From an uncultured Sphingobacteriaceae bacterium (lineage in GTDB: Bacteria > Bacteroidota > Bacteroidia > Sphingobacteriales > Sphingobacteriaceae), in assembly GCA_946480915.1 (NCBI GenBank), contig CAMLLO010000001.1, positions 228,201 to 292,200 on the forward strand: DNA of 64,000 nt, read 5' to 3'. The position numbers and the translations under genes are program-made. Below are positions 1 to 8,602 of this stretch, one piece after another. The notes beneath the pieces are model-generated. The model searched no databases. It was given only the letters and a program-made list of their open reading frames with translations, and was not told the DNA's origin. How positions within the stretch are numbered: position 1 is the first letter of the stretch; each line of letters begins with the position of its first letter.

Positions 1-1
1 A

Positions 2-697
2 TGGTTTATAAAACTAATAAGAAAAGGACTGGTTGCGGGAATGCAAAAACGCGATTTAGATCCTTCTTTACAGCCATTTTTACAAAGCCTTATAATTATT
101 TCCCTACAGATTTTTCTGATAATAGGAATAATGCAGATAGTAGGTATTCAGCTTACTATCTTTACGACTGTAATTGGAGCCTTCGGTGTTGCCGCAGGTT
201 TAGCCTTATCCGGGACGCTTCAGAATTTCGCCAGTGGCGTACTGATTCTCGTATTGAAACCATTTCGTGTAGGCGATAATATAATTGCGCAGGGGCAGGA
301 AGGAACGGTTAATTCTATTCAAATATTCTATACCGTGGTTACCACTGCCGATAATAAAACCGTCATTTTTCCCAACAGCAAGCTTTCAAACGAAATTATT
401 ATTAATACAAGCAGGGAAGGTAAACGCCGATTGGATGTGGAATTAAAAGTGAACTATAGTACTGACTTTAACGCAATTAAGCCAATAATAAAAAAAACGA
501 TAGAAGCTTCGCCTAATATTTTAAAAAGTCCGGAAGCTCGAATTGGAATATCTTTGTTAGACGCTGACGGGTACAAAGTGTCTGTAAATATTTGGGTAAA
601 CCCACATGGTTTTACAGATGCCCGATATAACTTTCAGGCCAAATTGATAGATGATTTAAAAGAAGCTGGAGTTATATTGCCGGGTATGTTGGGTTAA
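2..697 (+). CDS. MscS-family mechanosensitive ion channel, 5' end outside window
   Basis: The reading frame is open from the first complete codon of the window, so the true start lies upstream; the methionine at position 41 is internal. Visible are the end of a membrane helix, the pore-lining helix with the Gly/Ala-rich packing pattern (GAFGVAAGLALSGTLQNFASG), and the MscS beta domain with KPFRVGD, the usual signature after the pore helix. MscS channels sit in the inner membrane and release solutes on hypo-osmotic shock. The C-terminal part ends soon after the alpha/beta domain, as in small MscS proteins. Its stop codon shares bases with that of the convergent DUF58 gene. The family is secure; the ion or solute is unknown. 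Confidence 0.93.
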   Translation, partial: WFIKLIRKGLVAGMQKRDLDPSLQPFLQSLIIISLQIFLIIGIMQIVGIQLTIFTTVIGAFGVAAGLALSGTLQNFASGVLILVLKPFRVGDNIIAQGQEGTVNSIQIFYTVVTTADNKTVIFPNSKLSNEIIINTSREGKRRLDVELKVNYSTDFNAIKPIIKKTIEASPNILKSPEARIGISLLDADGYKVSVNIWVNPHGFTDARYNFQAKLIDDLKEAGVILPGMLG

Positions 698-2040
698 ATG
701 CTTTGCCGTGCTTTAATTTCCAGGTAGCGGTTTATAGTATTTACTGTTAAATTTTGAGGTGATGTGAGGATGGATTGTATTCCGTGACGGGCAAGTTCCA
801 GAACAATCAGTTTTTTCTCGTATGCGAATTTTTCGGCAATGGTTTTTATATAAATACCTTCAACATCCTCAGCCGGTTCCTCGTGTAATTTTTTTAGTTC
901 GGTGTTTTCAAAAAATACAATTAGCAGGAGATGATGGCGGGCAATTTTTTTAAGATACGGTAATTGTCGCTCCAAGCCCGACATACTTTCGAAGTTTGTG
1001 AAGAATACAATTAAACTGCGCTGCTTTAAGGAATGTCTTACCGTTGCATATAAAACCTCCATGTTGATTTCAAGGTAGCGTGTTTTTTCTTTAAAAAGTA
1101 CCTCCTGGATTTTGTTCAACTGTGAAGGTTTCCGGTCTGCCGACACAACTGTTCCAATCTTTTCGGAAATGGTAATGAGACCTGCTCTATCGTCTTTTAA
1201 CATGGCGATATTCGCTAAAGCCAAAGATGCATTAATAGCATAATCTAATAAGCTTAAACCATCAAACGGCATTTTCATACCTTTCGATTTATCGATAACG
1301 CAATAAACTTGTTGCGATTTTTCGTCCGTATAGGAGTTTACCATCATATCGCCCTTTCGTGCACTGGCTTTCCAGTTTATTGTACGGTAGTCATCGCCGG
1401 CCACATAGTTCTTTACCTGTTCAAATTCCATACTGTGACCCAGTCTTCTTATTTTTTTTATTCCAGCTTCAACCAGCCGGTTCGATATAGCCAATAATTG
1501 AAACCTCTGCATTTGGAGAAATGAGGGATAAACAGACAGGATTTGCTTTTGAGCAAAAATGTAGCGCCTACTGATGAAAGCTAAAGGAGACTGAACGTAT
1601 AGGTGAATATCACCAAAATCGTACTCGCCGCGTTTTAAAGGCTTAAGCTTATATTCGATCATCTTCTGTTGACTGGATCTTAGCTTAGTTGTAAACCAAA
1701 TATCTCGCTTTTGGAACTGGAAAGGGATCTCGTCTATGATTCCAAGCTTCACCGGGAAGCCATAAAAGTTTTCGGTATAAATAGCTATTTTATTTTCATC
1801 ACCATTGCTGAGTCGTTCGGGGGTACTCCGCCGGGCAAATACTCCTGAGTCGGTTCTGTAAAGCAAAATAATGTCTACCATCAGCAATAAGAGCAACACA
1901 AGAAAAAATAACAAAGGCAGGTCCCCAAACCATGGAAAAAAGAAGGAGAGCAGAAATAAAAACACTACAGTTCCGAGGCCGATAAATAAGCGGCTCCCTA
2001 GGAAAAGGTTTTTGTAGTATTTATTGTAAATATCTTTCAA
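694..2040 (-). CDS. DUF58 domain protein with degenerate vWA-like fold
   Basis: 448 residues. Two adjacent hydrophobic helices lie in the first 60 residues (FIGLGTVVFLFLLSFFF, then LLFFLVLLLLLMVDIILL). A soluble beta-rich part and the DUF58 core follow, with the family signature around GDDYRTINWKASAR. The vWA-like segment has CVIDKSKGM, close to the DxSxS metal site. DUF58 proteins are nearly always encoded beside a MoxR ATPase, as here, and are thought to be its substrate or partner; the process is not established. It is the last gene of a minus-strand operon and starts about 40 bp after moxR. Its stop codon overlaps that of the convergent MscS gene. Confidence 0.9.
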   Translation of the reverse strand: MKDIYNKYYKNLFLGSRLFIGLGTVVFLFLLSFFFPWFGDLPLLFFLVLLLLLMVDIILLYRTDSGVFARRSTPERLSNGDENKIAIYTENFYGFPVKLGIIDEIPFQFQKRDIWFTTKLRSSQQKMIEYKLKPLKRGEYDFGDIHLYVQSPLAFISRRYIFAQKQILSVYPSFLQMQRFQLLAISNRLVEAGIKKIRRLGHSMEFEQVKNYVAGDDYRTINWKASARKGDMMVNSYTDEKSQQVYCVIDKSKGMKMPFDGLSLLDYAINASLALANIAMLKDDRAGLITISEKIGTVVSADRKPSQLNKIQEVLFKEKTRYLEINMEVLYATVRHSLKQRSLIVFFTNFESMSGLERQLPYLKKIARHHLLLIVFFENTELKKLHEEPAEDVEGIYIKTIAEKFAYEKKLIVLELARHGIQSILTSPQNLTVNTINRYLEIKARQSI

Positions 2041-2079
2041 ATTGCTGTGTTTTGATACTGTTTTAAATCAACTCTGAAA

Positions 2080-3057
2080 TTATCTTGGCACTTCGATTTT
2101 GTGAATAATTTGATGCAGAATCTCGTCAGGGGTCACACCTTCCATTTCTTTATCCGGGGTGAGTATGATACGATGGCGAAGGACAGGATAAACTGCACTT
2201 ATAATGTCTTCCGGCGTTACAAAATCACGTCCGTTCATGGCCGCCAATGCCTTTGCACTGCTTACCACAGCCAGCGAGGCCCTTGGAGATCCTCCTAAAA
2301 ACAGCGATTTGCTGTTCCTCGTATCATGAATAATTTGTGCTGTGAATTGAAGTAATTCAGGTTTTACATATAGGTTCCGAACCTGGTTACGCAATTCAAT
2401 AACCTGCTCTACGGATAGCACTGGCTTTATTTCTCTTATTTTATCGTCGTTTTTTTGTTGATGCTGCTGAAGCAATATTTCAGTTTCTTCTTCCAGTGAG
2501 GGGTACTTCACTTCAATTTTAAATAAAAACCGATCTAATTGAGCCTCCGGTAAACGATAAGTACCTTCATGTTCAACCGGGTTTTGGGTTGCAAGTACCA
2601 TAAAAGGTTCATCCATTTTATGTGATTTGCCGTCCATCGTAAGCTGGCGCTCCTCCATTACTTCGAAAAGTGCAGATTGGGTTTTAGCAGGTGCCCGGTT
2701 TATTTCATCTACTAATATAATATTGCCGAAGATGGGACCTTTTTTAAACTCGAACGAAGATTCTTTCGGGTTAAAAACCGAGGTGCCCAATACATCCGAA
2801 GGCATCAGATCGGGTGTAAACTGAATGCGTGAAAATCGAGCGTTTACACATTTTGCTATCAATTTTGCAGCAAGTGTTTTTGCTACTCCTGGTACTCCTT
2901 CTATTAATATGTGTCCATCCGCAAGAATCCCGGCAATCAGCAGGTCGATCATACTTTGCTGACCGATAATTACTTTGCCGAGAGAGCTTCTTATCGCTTC
3001 AACAGCCTCATTTAGCTGGCTCAAATCAATTCTGTTTTCAAAAAGTTGTTCTTCCAT
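2080..3057 (-). CDS. MoxR-family AAA+ ATPase
   Basis: 325 residues, the normal MoxR length. Walker A is GVPGVAKT and Walker B is ILVDEINRAPAKTQSALFEVMEE, followed by sensor 1 (LATQNP) and the typical lid with SPRASLAVVSSAKALAAMNGR. MoxR ATPases are cytoplasmic chaperone-like enzymes that act on vWA/DUF58 partners, often to mature a membrane complex or respond to stress. The start codon overlaps the stop of the DUF4350 gene as TAATG, implying translational coupling. The DUF58 partner is immediately downstream. The family is certain; the substrate is unknown. Confidence 0.95.
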   Translation of the reverse strand: MEEQLFENRIDLSQLNEAVEAIRSSLGKVIIGQQSMIDLLIAGILADGHILIEGVPGVAKTLAAKLIAKCVNARFSRIQFTPDLMPSDVLGTSVFNPKESSFEFKKGPIFGNIILVDEINRAPAKTQSALFEVMEERQLTMDGKSHKMDEPFMVLATQNPVEHEGTYRLPEAQLDRFLFKIEVKYPSLEEETEILLQQHQQKNDDKIREIKPVLSVEQVIELRNQVRNLYVKPELLQFTAQIIHDTRNSKSLFLGGSPRASLAVVSSAKALAAMNGRDFVTPEDIISAVYPVLRHRIILTPDKEMEGVTPDEILHQIIHKIEVPR

Positions 3058-4244
3058 TATTTTTTGGATTGCAAATGAAACTGTTCAATGTGTTTATTTA
3101 ATGTGATTAATTCCTGATCACTTACCTGTTTTAAGTTTTTTATTTTTATCAATTCAGGAATCAACCCAATAGCAAATTCTTTTTGTACGCCTGATTTAGC
3201 GGCAAGAAGTTCTGCAAATTCCTGGTTTAATATGTTCGTCCGGATCGCGTATTTCGAGCGGATATCTTCTAATAAATAACTTATTTTTTTATGGGCGATG
3301 TTTGAATTATTTCTCTGTTGATAATACACTTGTCCAACTATTTTTACAAATTCTGCAGATGAATTCTGCAGAGGCGCTATTACAGGAATAATTCTCTGGC
3401 GGCGTTTTGCTTCGTATACTACGAAAGCTATCAGGCTGAACAATGTTATGAAATATGCCCATTTCAAGGGTTCTATACTTAAGAATACGCGTAAAGGCGA
3501 TTGCCCGTCATCCGAAGATCCTAAGGCGGAAAACTCATCCCAGATGATCTCCGATTTAGTAGGAAGATATGACAGCGCTTTCGCTACATATTCTGCGCCT
3601 TGCGGCTTAAGCATGTTGTAGTTAGTGAAAAACATCGGGCTAGCCATGAGATATAAAGCTCCGGCGCCATATTGGTATTTGATAAAATTCGGATGACCTT
3701 TACCGTTTATCCCAAGAACTACGGCCTTAGAGGAGTCGTATTCGCTAAAGTACTGGTCACCTATTCCCCGATCAAAGACATACTTTTTATTGGGGTTAAG
3801 TGCTGGATTCACAAAACTTACCGGGATTTTTTCATCGAAATTAAATTTACGTTCAGTGCTTACGTTTAATTTCAAGCTATCCGTAAAGTAGCTGCTCAGC
3901 AAGAAACTGGCTATAAAAACATTGTTGCCTTTATACATATACTCTCTCATTTCTCTAAAATCATATCCGTCAACTTTAGCTCTTTGAGCTATAAGCAGGT
4001 AATTGCCTGATTTTAAAGTGGATTCTGTAAATACTATGTACGGCGCTTCACGTTTAGGTTTTATAACTGATGCTGGGAGGATGTCATTTAAATGATTATA
4101 TATCACATAAGTACCAAAAGGTATTTTGTCTTTTTTCGAAAAAGTCGGGCTCCAGTCGACAGGTGTTGGCCGGTTGTACTGTGCGACCAGGTAAAAAATA
4201 AATAATGTAGTGGCCAGGGCTATATAAATTTTTAAATCCCTCAT
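3057..4244 (-). CDS. DUF4350 domain membrane-anchored protein
   Basis: 395 residues. An N-terminal helix (IYIALATTLFIFYLVAQYNRP) is followed by a long domain resembling DUF4350 (GATase-like fold), with YVIYNHLNDILP near its start. A second membrane helix lies near residue 270 (WAYFITLFSLIAFVVYEA), and a charged cytoplasmic tail follows. The topology places the large domain outside the cytoplasm. DUF4350 proteins recur in MoxR-DUF58-DUF4129 operons. It overlaps the upstream gene by ATGA and moxR by one base, so the three are probably translated as a coupled unit. The biochemical role is unknown. Confidence 0.82.
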   Translation of the reverse strand: MRDLKIYIALATTLFIFYLVAQYNRPTPVDWSPTFSKKDKIPFGTYVIYNHLNDILPASVIKPKREAPYIVFTESTLKSGNYLLIAQRAKVDGYDFREMREYMYKGNNVFIASFLLSSYFTDSLKLNVSTERKFNFDEKIPVSFVNPALNPNKKYVFDRGIGDQYFSEYDSSKAVVLGINGKGHPNFIKYQYGAGALYLMASPMFFTNYNMLKPQGAEYVAKALSYLPTKSEIIWDEFSALGSSDDGQSPLRVFLSIEPLKWAYFITLFSLIAFVVYEAKRRQRIIPVIAPLQNSSAEFVKIVGQVYYQQRNNSNIAHKKISYLLEDIRSKYAIRTNILNQEFAELLAAKSGVQKEFAIGLIPELIKIKNLKQVSDQELITLNKHIEQFHLQSKK

Positions 4245-4954
4245 CCTCTAATAGAATAAAACTCGCTGAACGAGTTATTTATCTTGTGATAAGCTTCGCC
4301 ATCAACTGGGAAGCTTCCATACCAAACATATTCAAATCTTAAGGTTAGCAGCCTGAACTTTTCTCTTTGCAAAGGATCTTGTAGCTCATTTATATAGGTG
4401 CTATTTGTTTTGTCGGCCTCCCATTTTATTCTGCCGCTATCATTTAACCGCTTGAGTAATTTTAGATATAGCAGCCTGACTGCAAGCCGATAGTTTTTAT
4501 TTTGTAAGGCTTTATTGATCTCATCATCAAAATGGATTACATGAATGTTTTCCATATTTTCAGAATAATCGATATCAAGACCTTTAGACCGTCCTGTAAA
4601 TAAAAGCTCGTAATCCATGCCCGATAACTTCACGACGATGAATATCAGGGCTGCACAGCCCAGGATTAAAAATATATATTTGAATATTCCGCCTGACTTT
4701 GCATTCGACATCGTTCCTCTGAAAAGGCTCCAAAACCAATTCCAGAATTGATCCCATAAAGAAGGTGAAAGATTTTCTTTAACCTCACCATACTGGAAGT
4801 GTTTATCTGCCCTGTATTCATTTAGGGCAGTTTTATCAAAGCTTCGCAGGTTTACGACGCTGTTATCCGTACGAAAAGGATGTGCCTTCTGGGCAGGCAC
4901 AGAAGAATATACGAAATTGAATAGTAATAATAACAGGACGGTCAGTTTGTTCAT
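4241..4954 (-). CDS. DUF4129 domain protein with signal peptide and one membrane helix
   Basis: 237 residues: an N-terminal signal sequence (KLTVLLLLLFNFVYSSVPAQ), an extracytoplasmic part with a Trp-rich segment (LWDQFWNWFWSLF), a transmembrane helix (YIFLILGCAALIFIVVKLSGM) and a cytoplasmic DUF4129-type helical domain at the C-terminus with YRLAVRLLYLKLLKRL. DUF4129 domains are found beside MoxR/DUF58 genes, or fused to transglutaminases. The gene starts five bases after the upstream membrane protein and overlaps the DUF4350 gene by four bases. The function is unknown beyond membership of this envelope operon. Confidence 0.83.
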   Translation of the reverse strand: MNKLTVLLLLLFNFVYSSVPAQKAHPFRTDNSVVNLRSFDKTALNEYRADKHFQYGEVKENLSPSLWDQFWNWFWSLFRGTMSNAKSGGIFKYIFLILGCAALIFIVVKLSGMDYELLFTGRSKGLDIDYSENMENIHVIHFDDEINKALQNKNYRLAVRLLYLKLLKRLNDSGRIKWEADKTNSTYINELQDPLQREKFRLLTLRFEYVWYGSFPVDGEAYHKINNSFSEFYSIRG

Positions 4955-4959
4955 TCAGC

Positions 4960-5826
4960 TTAATATTGTTCTTCAGGGAGATCAGAGTCGAAATTATTCT
5001 GGCCGATCATATCGAGCTTATCCATTAGTCCAGAATTGTCTTTACGCTCGGTTAAGCTAAAATAACACAGACCGATAACGATGTACGGTAAGAACATAAA
5101 AATCTGCGCGACGTTTTGTAGTACTGTGGTGAAGATTAGAACTGGAAGAGACACAGGACTTTTGCTGAACAACATACTGCCGGTAGTTAAGATAGTGCTG
5201 GGAAGAATAAATGCCAATAATGCAGCATATACCACAAGCGCAATGATGGACAGTGCTCCGAAAGTCAGCCACCAATGATTTTTTATAAGCTTGAATCCAC
5301 GATCAAAAGCAGAACTAAAGCTGGAATTTTCGAACACTATTATGGCCGTAATGATAGACATTGTGGGCCATAGATAAACTCCGGGCAATATGCAAAACAT
5401 AAGTGCTACCATAGTAATAATGCCCGTTAAAATGGAGGCACCAAAAAACCGCCAGAAAAAGTATTTAACGTCTGCCCATACTTCTTCTACTTCGGGGGCC
5501 TGGTTGCCTTTTTCTTTATAAAGAGACATATACGAAAAGACCGTTAAAGCAACCATAACATAGAACAGAACCGCAAAGATCATTTGAAATGCAAATTCCC
5601 ACCCATAAATTTTTGCGGGACGTCTGATGATTTCGCCGGGACTAAGGCTTGACATCAGCCTCATTTGCTGAAAAACTGCTGTTATTGTTGATGCAAGCAA
5701 AAAGAAGCCGCAAATTATTATTACGCACTTTAACAGTGGTTTGAAGTTTTGCTTGAGAAATACAAAGGTATCGTTAACTAATTCGCTGAAATTCCGCACC
5801 TGGCGTAATTCGATCTTCTGGTTCAT
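4960..5826 (-). CDS. Polytopic membrane protein of the MoxR operon
   Basis: 288 residues with about six hydrophobic helices and no catalytic motif that I recognise. The N-terminal stretch (ELVNDTFVFLKQNFKPLLK) resembles the start of membrane domains annotated as glycerophosphoryl-diester-phosphodiesterase membrane-domain-like in Bacteroidota; this comparison is from memory and weak. The gene overlaps the end of the SpoIIM-like gene by 53 bases, an unusually long overlap that suggests coupled translation. By context it is a membrane component of the MoxR/DUF58 system. Confidence 0.75.
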   Translation of the reverse strand: MNQKIELRQVRNFSELVNDTFVFLKQNFKPLLKCVIIICGFFLLASTITAVFQQMRLMSSLSPGEIIRRPAKIYGWEFAFQMIFAVLFYVMVALTVFSYMSLYKEKGNQAPEVEEVWADVKYFFWRFFGASILTGIITMVALMFCILPGVYLWPTMSIITAIIVFENSSFSSAFDRGFKLIKNHWWLTFGALSIIALVVYAALLAFILPSTILTTGSMLFSKSPVSLPVLIFTTVLQNVAQIFMFLPYIVIGLCYFSLTERKDNSGLMDKLDMIGQNNFDSDLPEEQY

Positions 5827-6775
5827 AAAGTTTAGGTTGTGATTTTATAAGGATATTCGGATAAATGATAACATACCAGATTATAAAGCTGAATGATGCA
5901 GTCAGTATAAATACGCTTAGCCACTGTGGCATTTCGGTATGGCGCGTTATAAAACCTTCAAGAAAGGCCGCACAAATAAAAACAGGGACCAGGCCAATAG
6001 CGATCTTAGTTCCTTCTTTTGCTCCCTGTTTGAGAGACTCAATCCGCCTCAATGTTTTTGGAAACAGTATGCTGTTACCCAGCACCAGTCCAGCTGATCC
6101 GGCTATTACAATTGCCGAAATTTCTAAAGTTCCGTGTATCCAAATTACCAATACAGACTTTAATCCTAAGTTCTGACTGAAAAAATAATATTGGAAGGCG
6201 CCCAGCATAATTCCATTTCTCAGCAAACCATAAAGAGTTCCCAGCGAGAGTAAAATGCCCGATACAAAAACATAGAAGGCTACAAAAATATTATTCATGG
6301 CTATTGTCAGAAACATAAGGAAGGGGCCTTCTTGTTTGTAAACACCGAAGGGGTCGCCTTTAGCGATGTTCTCATTGGTCATGTTTACATATCCATCCCC
6401 AAGAATAAGCCTCACGAAGGTATCGTCATATTTTGCAGATAAGGCCCCGATACATGAAAAAGCAGTAAAAAACAATAATGAATATAGTAAGAGCTTCTCG
6501 TACTTTTTAAATAAAAGTGGTAGTTCCTGTTTCCAAAATAAAGCAAACCGATTGCTTTTTTCCTTTTTATTGCGGTAAATGGACTGATGATATTTTGAAG
6601 CTAGCCCGTTAAGGTAGGCGGTGGTTTTAGATTTGGGATAAAACGTCTTAGCATAAGCAAGATCGTCAGTTAGGCTAATGAATTGCGACGCCAGTTCATC
6701 CGGGTCCTGGGTTTGTAGTTTTTCATACGTTTCCCATTTTTTTGAATTTTGCTTAACAAACAGGGCTTCCCTCAT
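5774..6775 (-). CDS. SpoIIM-like (stage II sporulation protein M family) membrane protein
   Basis: 333 residues: a cytoplasmic N-terminal helical segment of about 100 residues, then several membrane helices with the family pattern (FVFVSGILLSLGTLYGLLRNGIMLG, and WIHGTLEISAIVIAGSAGL with the conserved His-Gly-x-x-Glu). The SpoIIM/DUF95 family is named from Bacillus, where it takes part in septal peptidoglycan degradation, but in non-sporulating Bacteroidota it occurs in MoxR/DUF58/RDD clusters with unknown role. It is the first gene of the minus-strand operon and diverges from the RDD gene across about 90 bp. Confidence 0.88.
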   Translation of the reverse strand: MREALFVKQNSKKWETYEKLQTQDPDELASQFISLTDDLAYAKTFYPKSKTTAYLNGLASKYHQSIYRNKKEKSNRFALFWKQELPLLFKKYEKLLLYSLLFFTAFSCIGALSAKYDDTFVRLILGDGYVNMTNENIAKGDPFGVYKQEGPFLMFLTIAMNNIFVAFYVFVSGILLSLGTLYGLLRNGIMLGAFQYYFFSQNLGLKSVLVIWIHGTLEISAIVIAGSAGLVLGNSILFPKTLRRIESLKQGAKEGTKIAIGLVPVFICAAFLEGFITRHTEMPQWLSVFILTASFSFIIWYVIIYPNILIKSQPKLYEPEDRITPGAEFQRIS

Positions 6776-6868
6776 CGTAATTCCAGGTAGGAAATAATTT
6801 CTTTAAAGTAGGTATAAGATTTAAATTGACAAAAAAATTTAATTTAGAGGAATTTATCTTTTTTAAAC

Positions 6869-7603
6869 ATGCAAACCGTCCGGATTACTACCTCGCAGAA
6901 TATTGACATTGATTACGAAATCGCCGGATTGGGAGAGCGGATAGTGGCCCGTTTAATCGATCTCGCTATTTTTTTTGTGCTGTATATAGCAGCTACGATA
7001 TCCGACCTGATGATGCAAACCAGACTGCATTTTTATAGACTGCCGGTACTGATTTTATTGTGCGCAATACTTTTTATTTTTTACGATATTATTTGTGAAG
7101 CTTTTTTTAATGGCCAAAGTATTGGCAAGCGGATCATGAAAATTAAGGTCATAAGTCTTGATGGAGGAAGGCCTTCGCTGGGGCAATACCTCATGCGCTG
7201 GATGTTCCGTATAGTAGATTTTTTAATTACTTTTCAGTTAGGAGCATTAATATCGATGGTTCTTACCGAAAATAAGCAACGTATCGGTGATATTGTAGCA
7301 GGTACAACATTGGTGCTAACTAAACCCCGGACAGATTTCAATCAGGTAGCTTTTGCCCCCGTTGCTGATGATTATACTCCGGTTTTTCCTCAAGCTGCTG
7401 AGCTTAGTAATGCTGAAATAGTCTTGATTCATGAAGTGATTAACAGTTTCGCCAAGAATGATAATTTCCCCTTGCTGTATAATGCGGCCACACGGTTTAA
7501 ACAGCACTTAAATATTGTGTCTCCTTCGGGTATGGATGATCTGGCCTTTTTACAAACATTAATTAAAGACTATAATTATGCTGCGGTAAATGCGCAAGTA
7601 TAG
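6869..7603 (+). CDS. RDD family membrane protein
   Basis: 244 residues. The RDD signature appears early (GLGERIVARLIDLAIFF: Arg and the D of the name), followed by membrane helices and GQSIGKRIMKIKV, the second family motif. A soluble C-terminal tail of about 90 residues follows. RDD proteins are inner-membrane proteins, some implicated in cation/proton exchange, but this is not general. It diverges from the SpoIIM-like gene, and RDD genes commonly accompany that cluster in Bacteroidota. Its 3' end overlaps the convergent DUF2752 gene by 28 bases. Confidence 0.92.
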   Translation: MQTVRITTSQNIDIDYEIAGLGERIVARLIDLAIFFVLYIAATISDLMMQTRLHFYRLPVLILLCAILFIFYDIICEAFFNGQSIGKRIMKIKVISLDGGRPSLGQYLMRWMFRIVDFLITFQLGALISMVLTENKQRIGDIVAGTTLVLTKPRTDFNQVAFAPVADDYTPVFPQAAELSNAEIVLIHEVINSFAKNDNFPLLYNAATRFKQHLNIVSPSGMDDLAFLQTLIKDYNYAAVNAQV

Positions 7604-7878
7604 ACGATTATCTTGATGATATAAGATACTAGAACAATCATTGCAGATAACCACAGAAAAGATGTTCTGAACCGATAAAGGTTTTTCGAACTGGAAAAAG
7701 TCCCGAGCAAACTTATCAGCAAGAAGATGAGAATAAATATTGCTGCGGGATAAAGCTGAAAACTTTTAATGTACTCGCCTTGTATTAACGCAATTATAGA
7801 CCGCTGAAAGCCACATCCGGGACAATCAAAGCCCGTTAAATTTTTGAAGAAGCAAGGAAGCAAAAATTCGTATTTCAT
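7576..7878 (-). CDS. DUF2752 small membrane protein
   Basis: 100 residues. The family signature FDCPGCGFQRS lies near the N-terminus, with two membrane helices after it (IFILIFLLISLLGTF and FLWLSAMIVLVSYIIKIIVY). The length fits DUF2752. The function of the family is unknown; the CPxCG motif could bind metal or form a disulfide, which is inference. It is 19 bp downstream of lipB on the same strand and its end overlaps the convergent RDD gene. Confidence 0.85.
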   Translation of the reverse strand: MKYEFLLPCFFKNLTGFDCPGCGFQRSIIALIQGEYIKSFQLYPAAIFILIFLLISLLGTFSSSKNLYRFRTSFLWLSAMIVLVSYIIKIIVYTCAFTAA

Positions 7879-7897
7879 TTTCGAAACTAAGTTTCTG

Positions 7898-8602
7898 CTA
7901 TGAGGCAGTCATATCCATTTCAAATAAGGACGCGATATTTTTTTGAAGCTTATCTTTTACTTCGGTCATTTCAAGCTTATAACCGAGTTCCCTTTCCATC
8001 GAAGTAACATCCTTATCGTCTATCCCGCAAGGAACGATGTTTTTAAAGTAATTAAGGTCGGAATTTACATTAAATGCGAATCCATGCATAGTTACCCAAC
8101 GACTGCAGCGAACGCCCATCGCACAGATTTTTCTCGCTTTCTCATTGTCAGCATCTAACCAAACACCGGTATATCCGGGATATCTCCCTGCTTCGATTCC
8201 GTATTCAGCAAGCGTCAAAATAATAGCTTCTTCTAAAGTTCTAAGGTAAAGATGAATATCGGTGAAGAAATTATCAAGATCGAGAATTGGATAGCCCACA
8301 ATTTGACCCGGCCCGTGATACGTGATATCGCCACCACGGTTGATTTTATAATACGTAGCGTTTCGTTGCTTTAGGCCTTCTGCATCTAAAAGCAAATTTT
8401 CGGGTTTGCCGCTTTTGCCGATTGTGTAAACATGCGGATGTTCAACAAACACCAGGAAATTATTGGTAGGCGTATCTGTATTATTCGTTCTGTTGCTGAT
8501 TTTAGTATTTACAATTTGTCCGAAAATCTCTTCCTGACGATCCCATGCTTCCTGGTAATCAAGCAATCCCCAGTCCTGGAAAGAAACTATTTTATTCCCC
8601 AT
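7898..8602 (-). CDS. lipB: Octanoyl-(acyl carrier protein):protein octanoyltransferase
   Basis: LipB moves the octanoyl group from acyl carrier protein to lipoyl domains of 2-oxoacid dehydrogenases and GcvH, the first step of de novo lipoylation in the cytoplasm. Visible are RGGDITYHGPGQ (residues 89-100), the catalytic lysine in KICAMG (about K158) and the acyl-thioester cysteine in PCGI (about C192). I choose the ATG at 8602 (MGNKIVSF) over one 60 bases upstream because alignment with the family begins here; this gives 234 residues. The start overlaps the end of the phosphopantetheinyl transferase gene by 11 bases, coupling two cofactor-attachment enzymes. Confidence 0.95.
   Translation of the reverse strand: MGNKIVSFQDWGLLDYQEAWDRQEEIFGQIVNTKISNRTNNTDTPTNNFLVFVEHPHVYTIGKSGKPENLLLDAEGLKQRNATYYKINRGGDITYHGPGQIVGYPILDLDNFFTDIHLYLRTLEEAIILTLAEYGIEAGRYPGYTGVWLDADNEKARKICAMGVRCSRWVTMHGFAFNVNSDLNYFKNIVPCGIDDKDVTSMERELGYKLEMTEVKDKLQKNIASLFEMDMTAS

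Noticed and set aside
1..279. 92-residue plus-strand frame at window start
   Set aside because: Out of frame with the MscS protein, which matches its family throughout this stretch.
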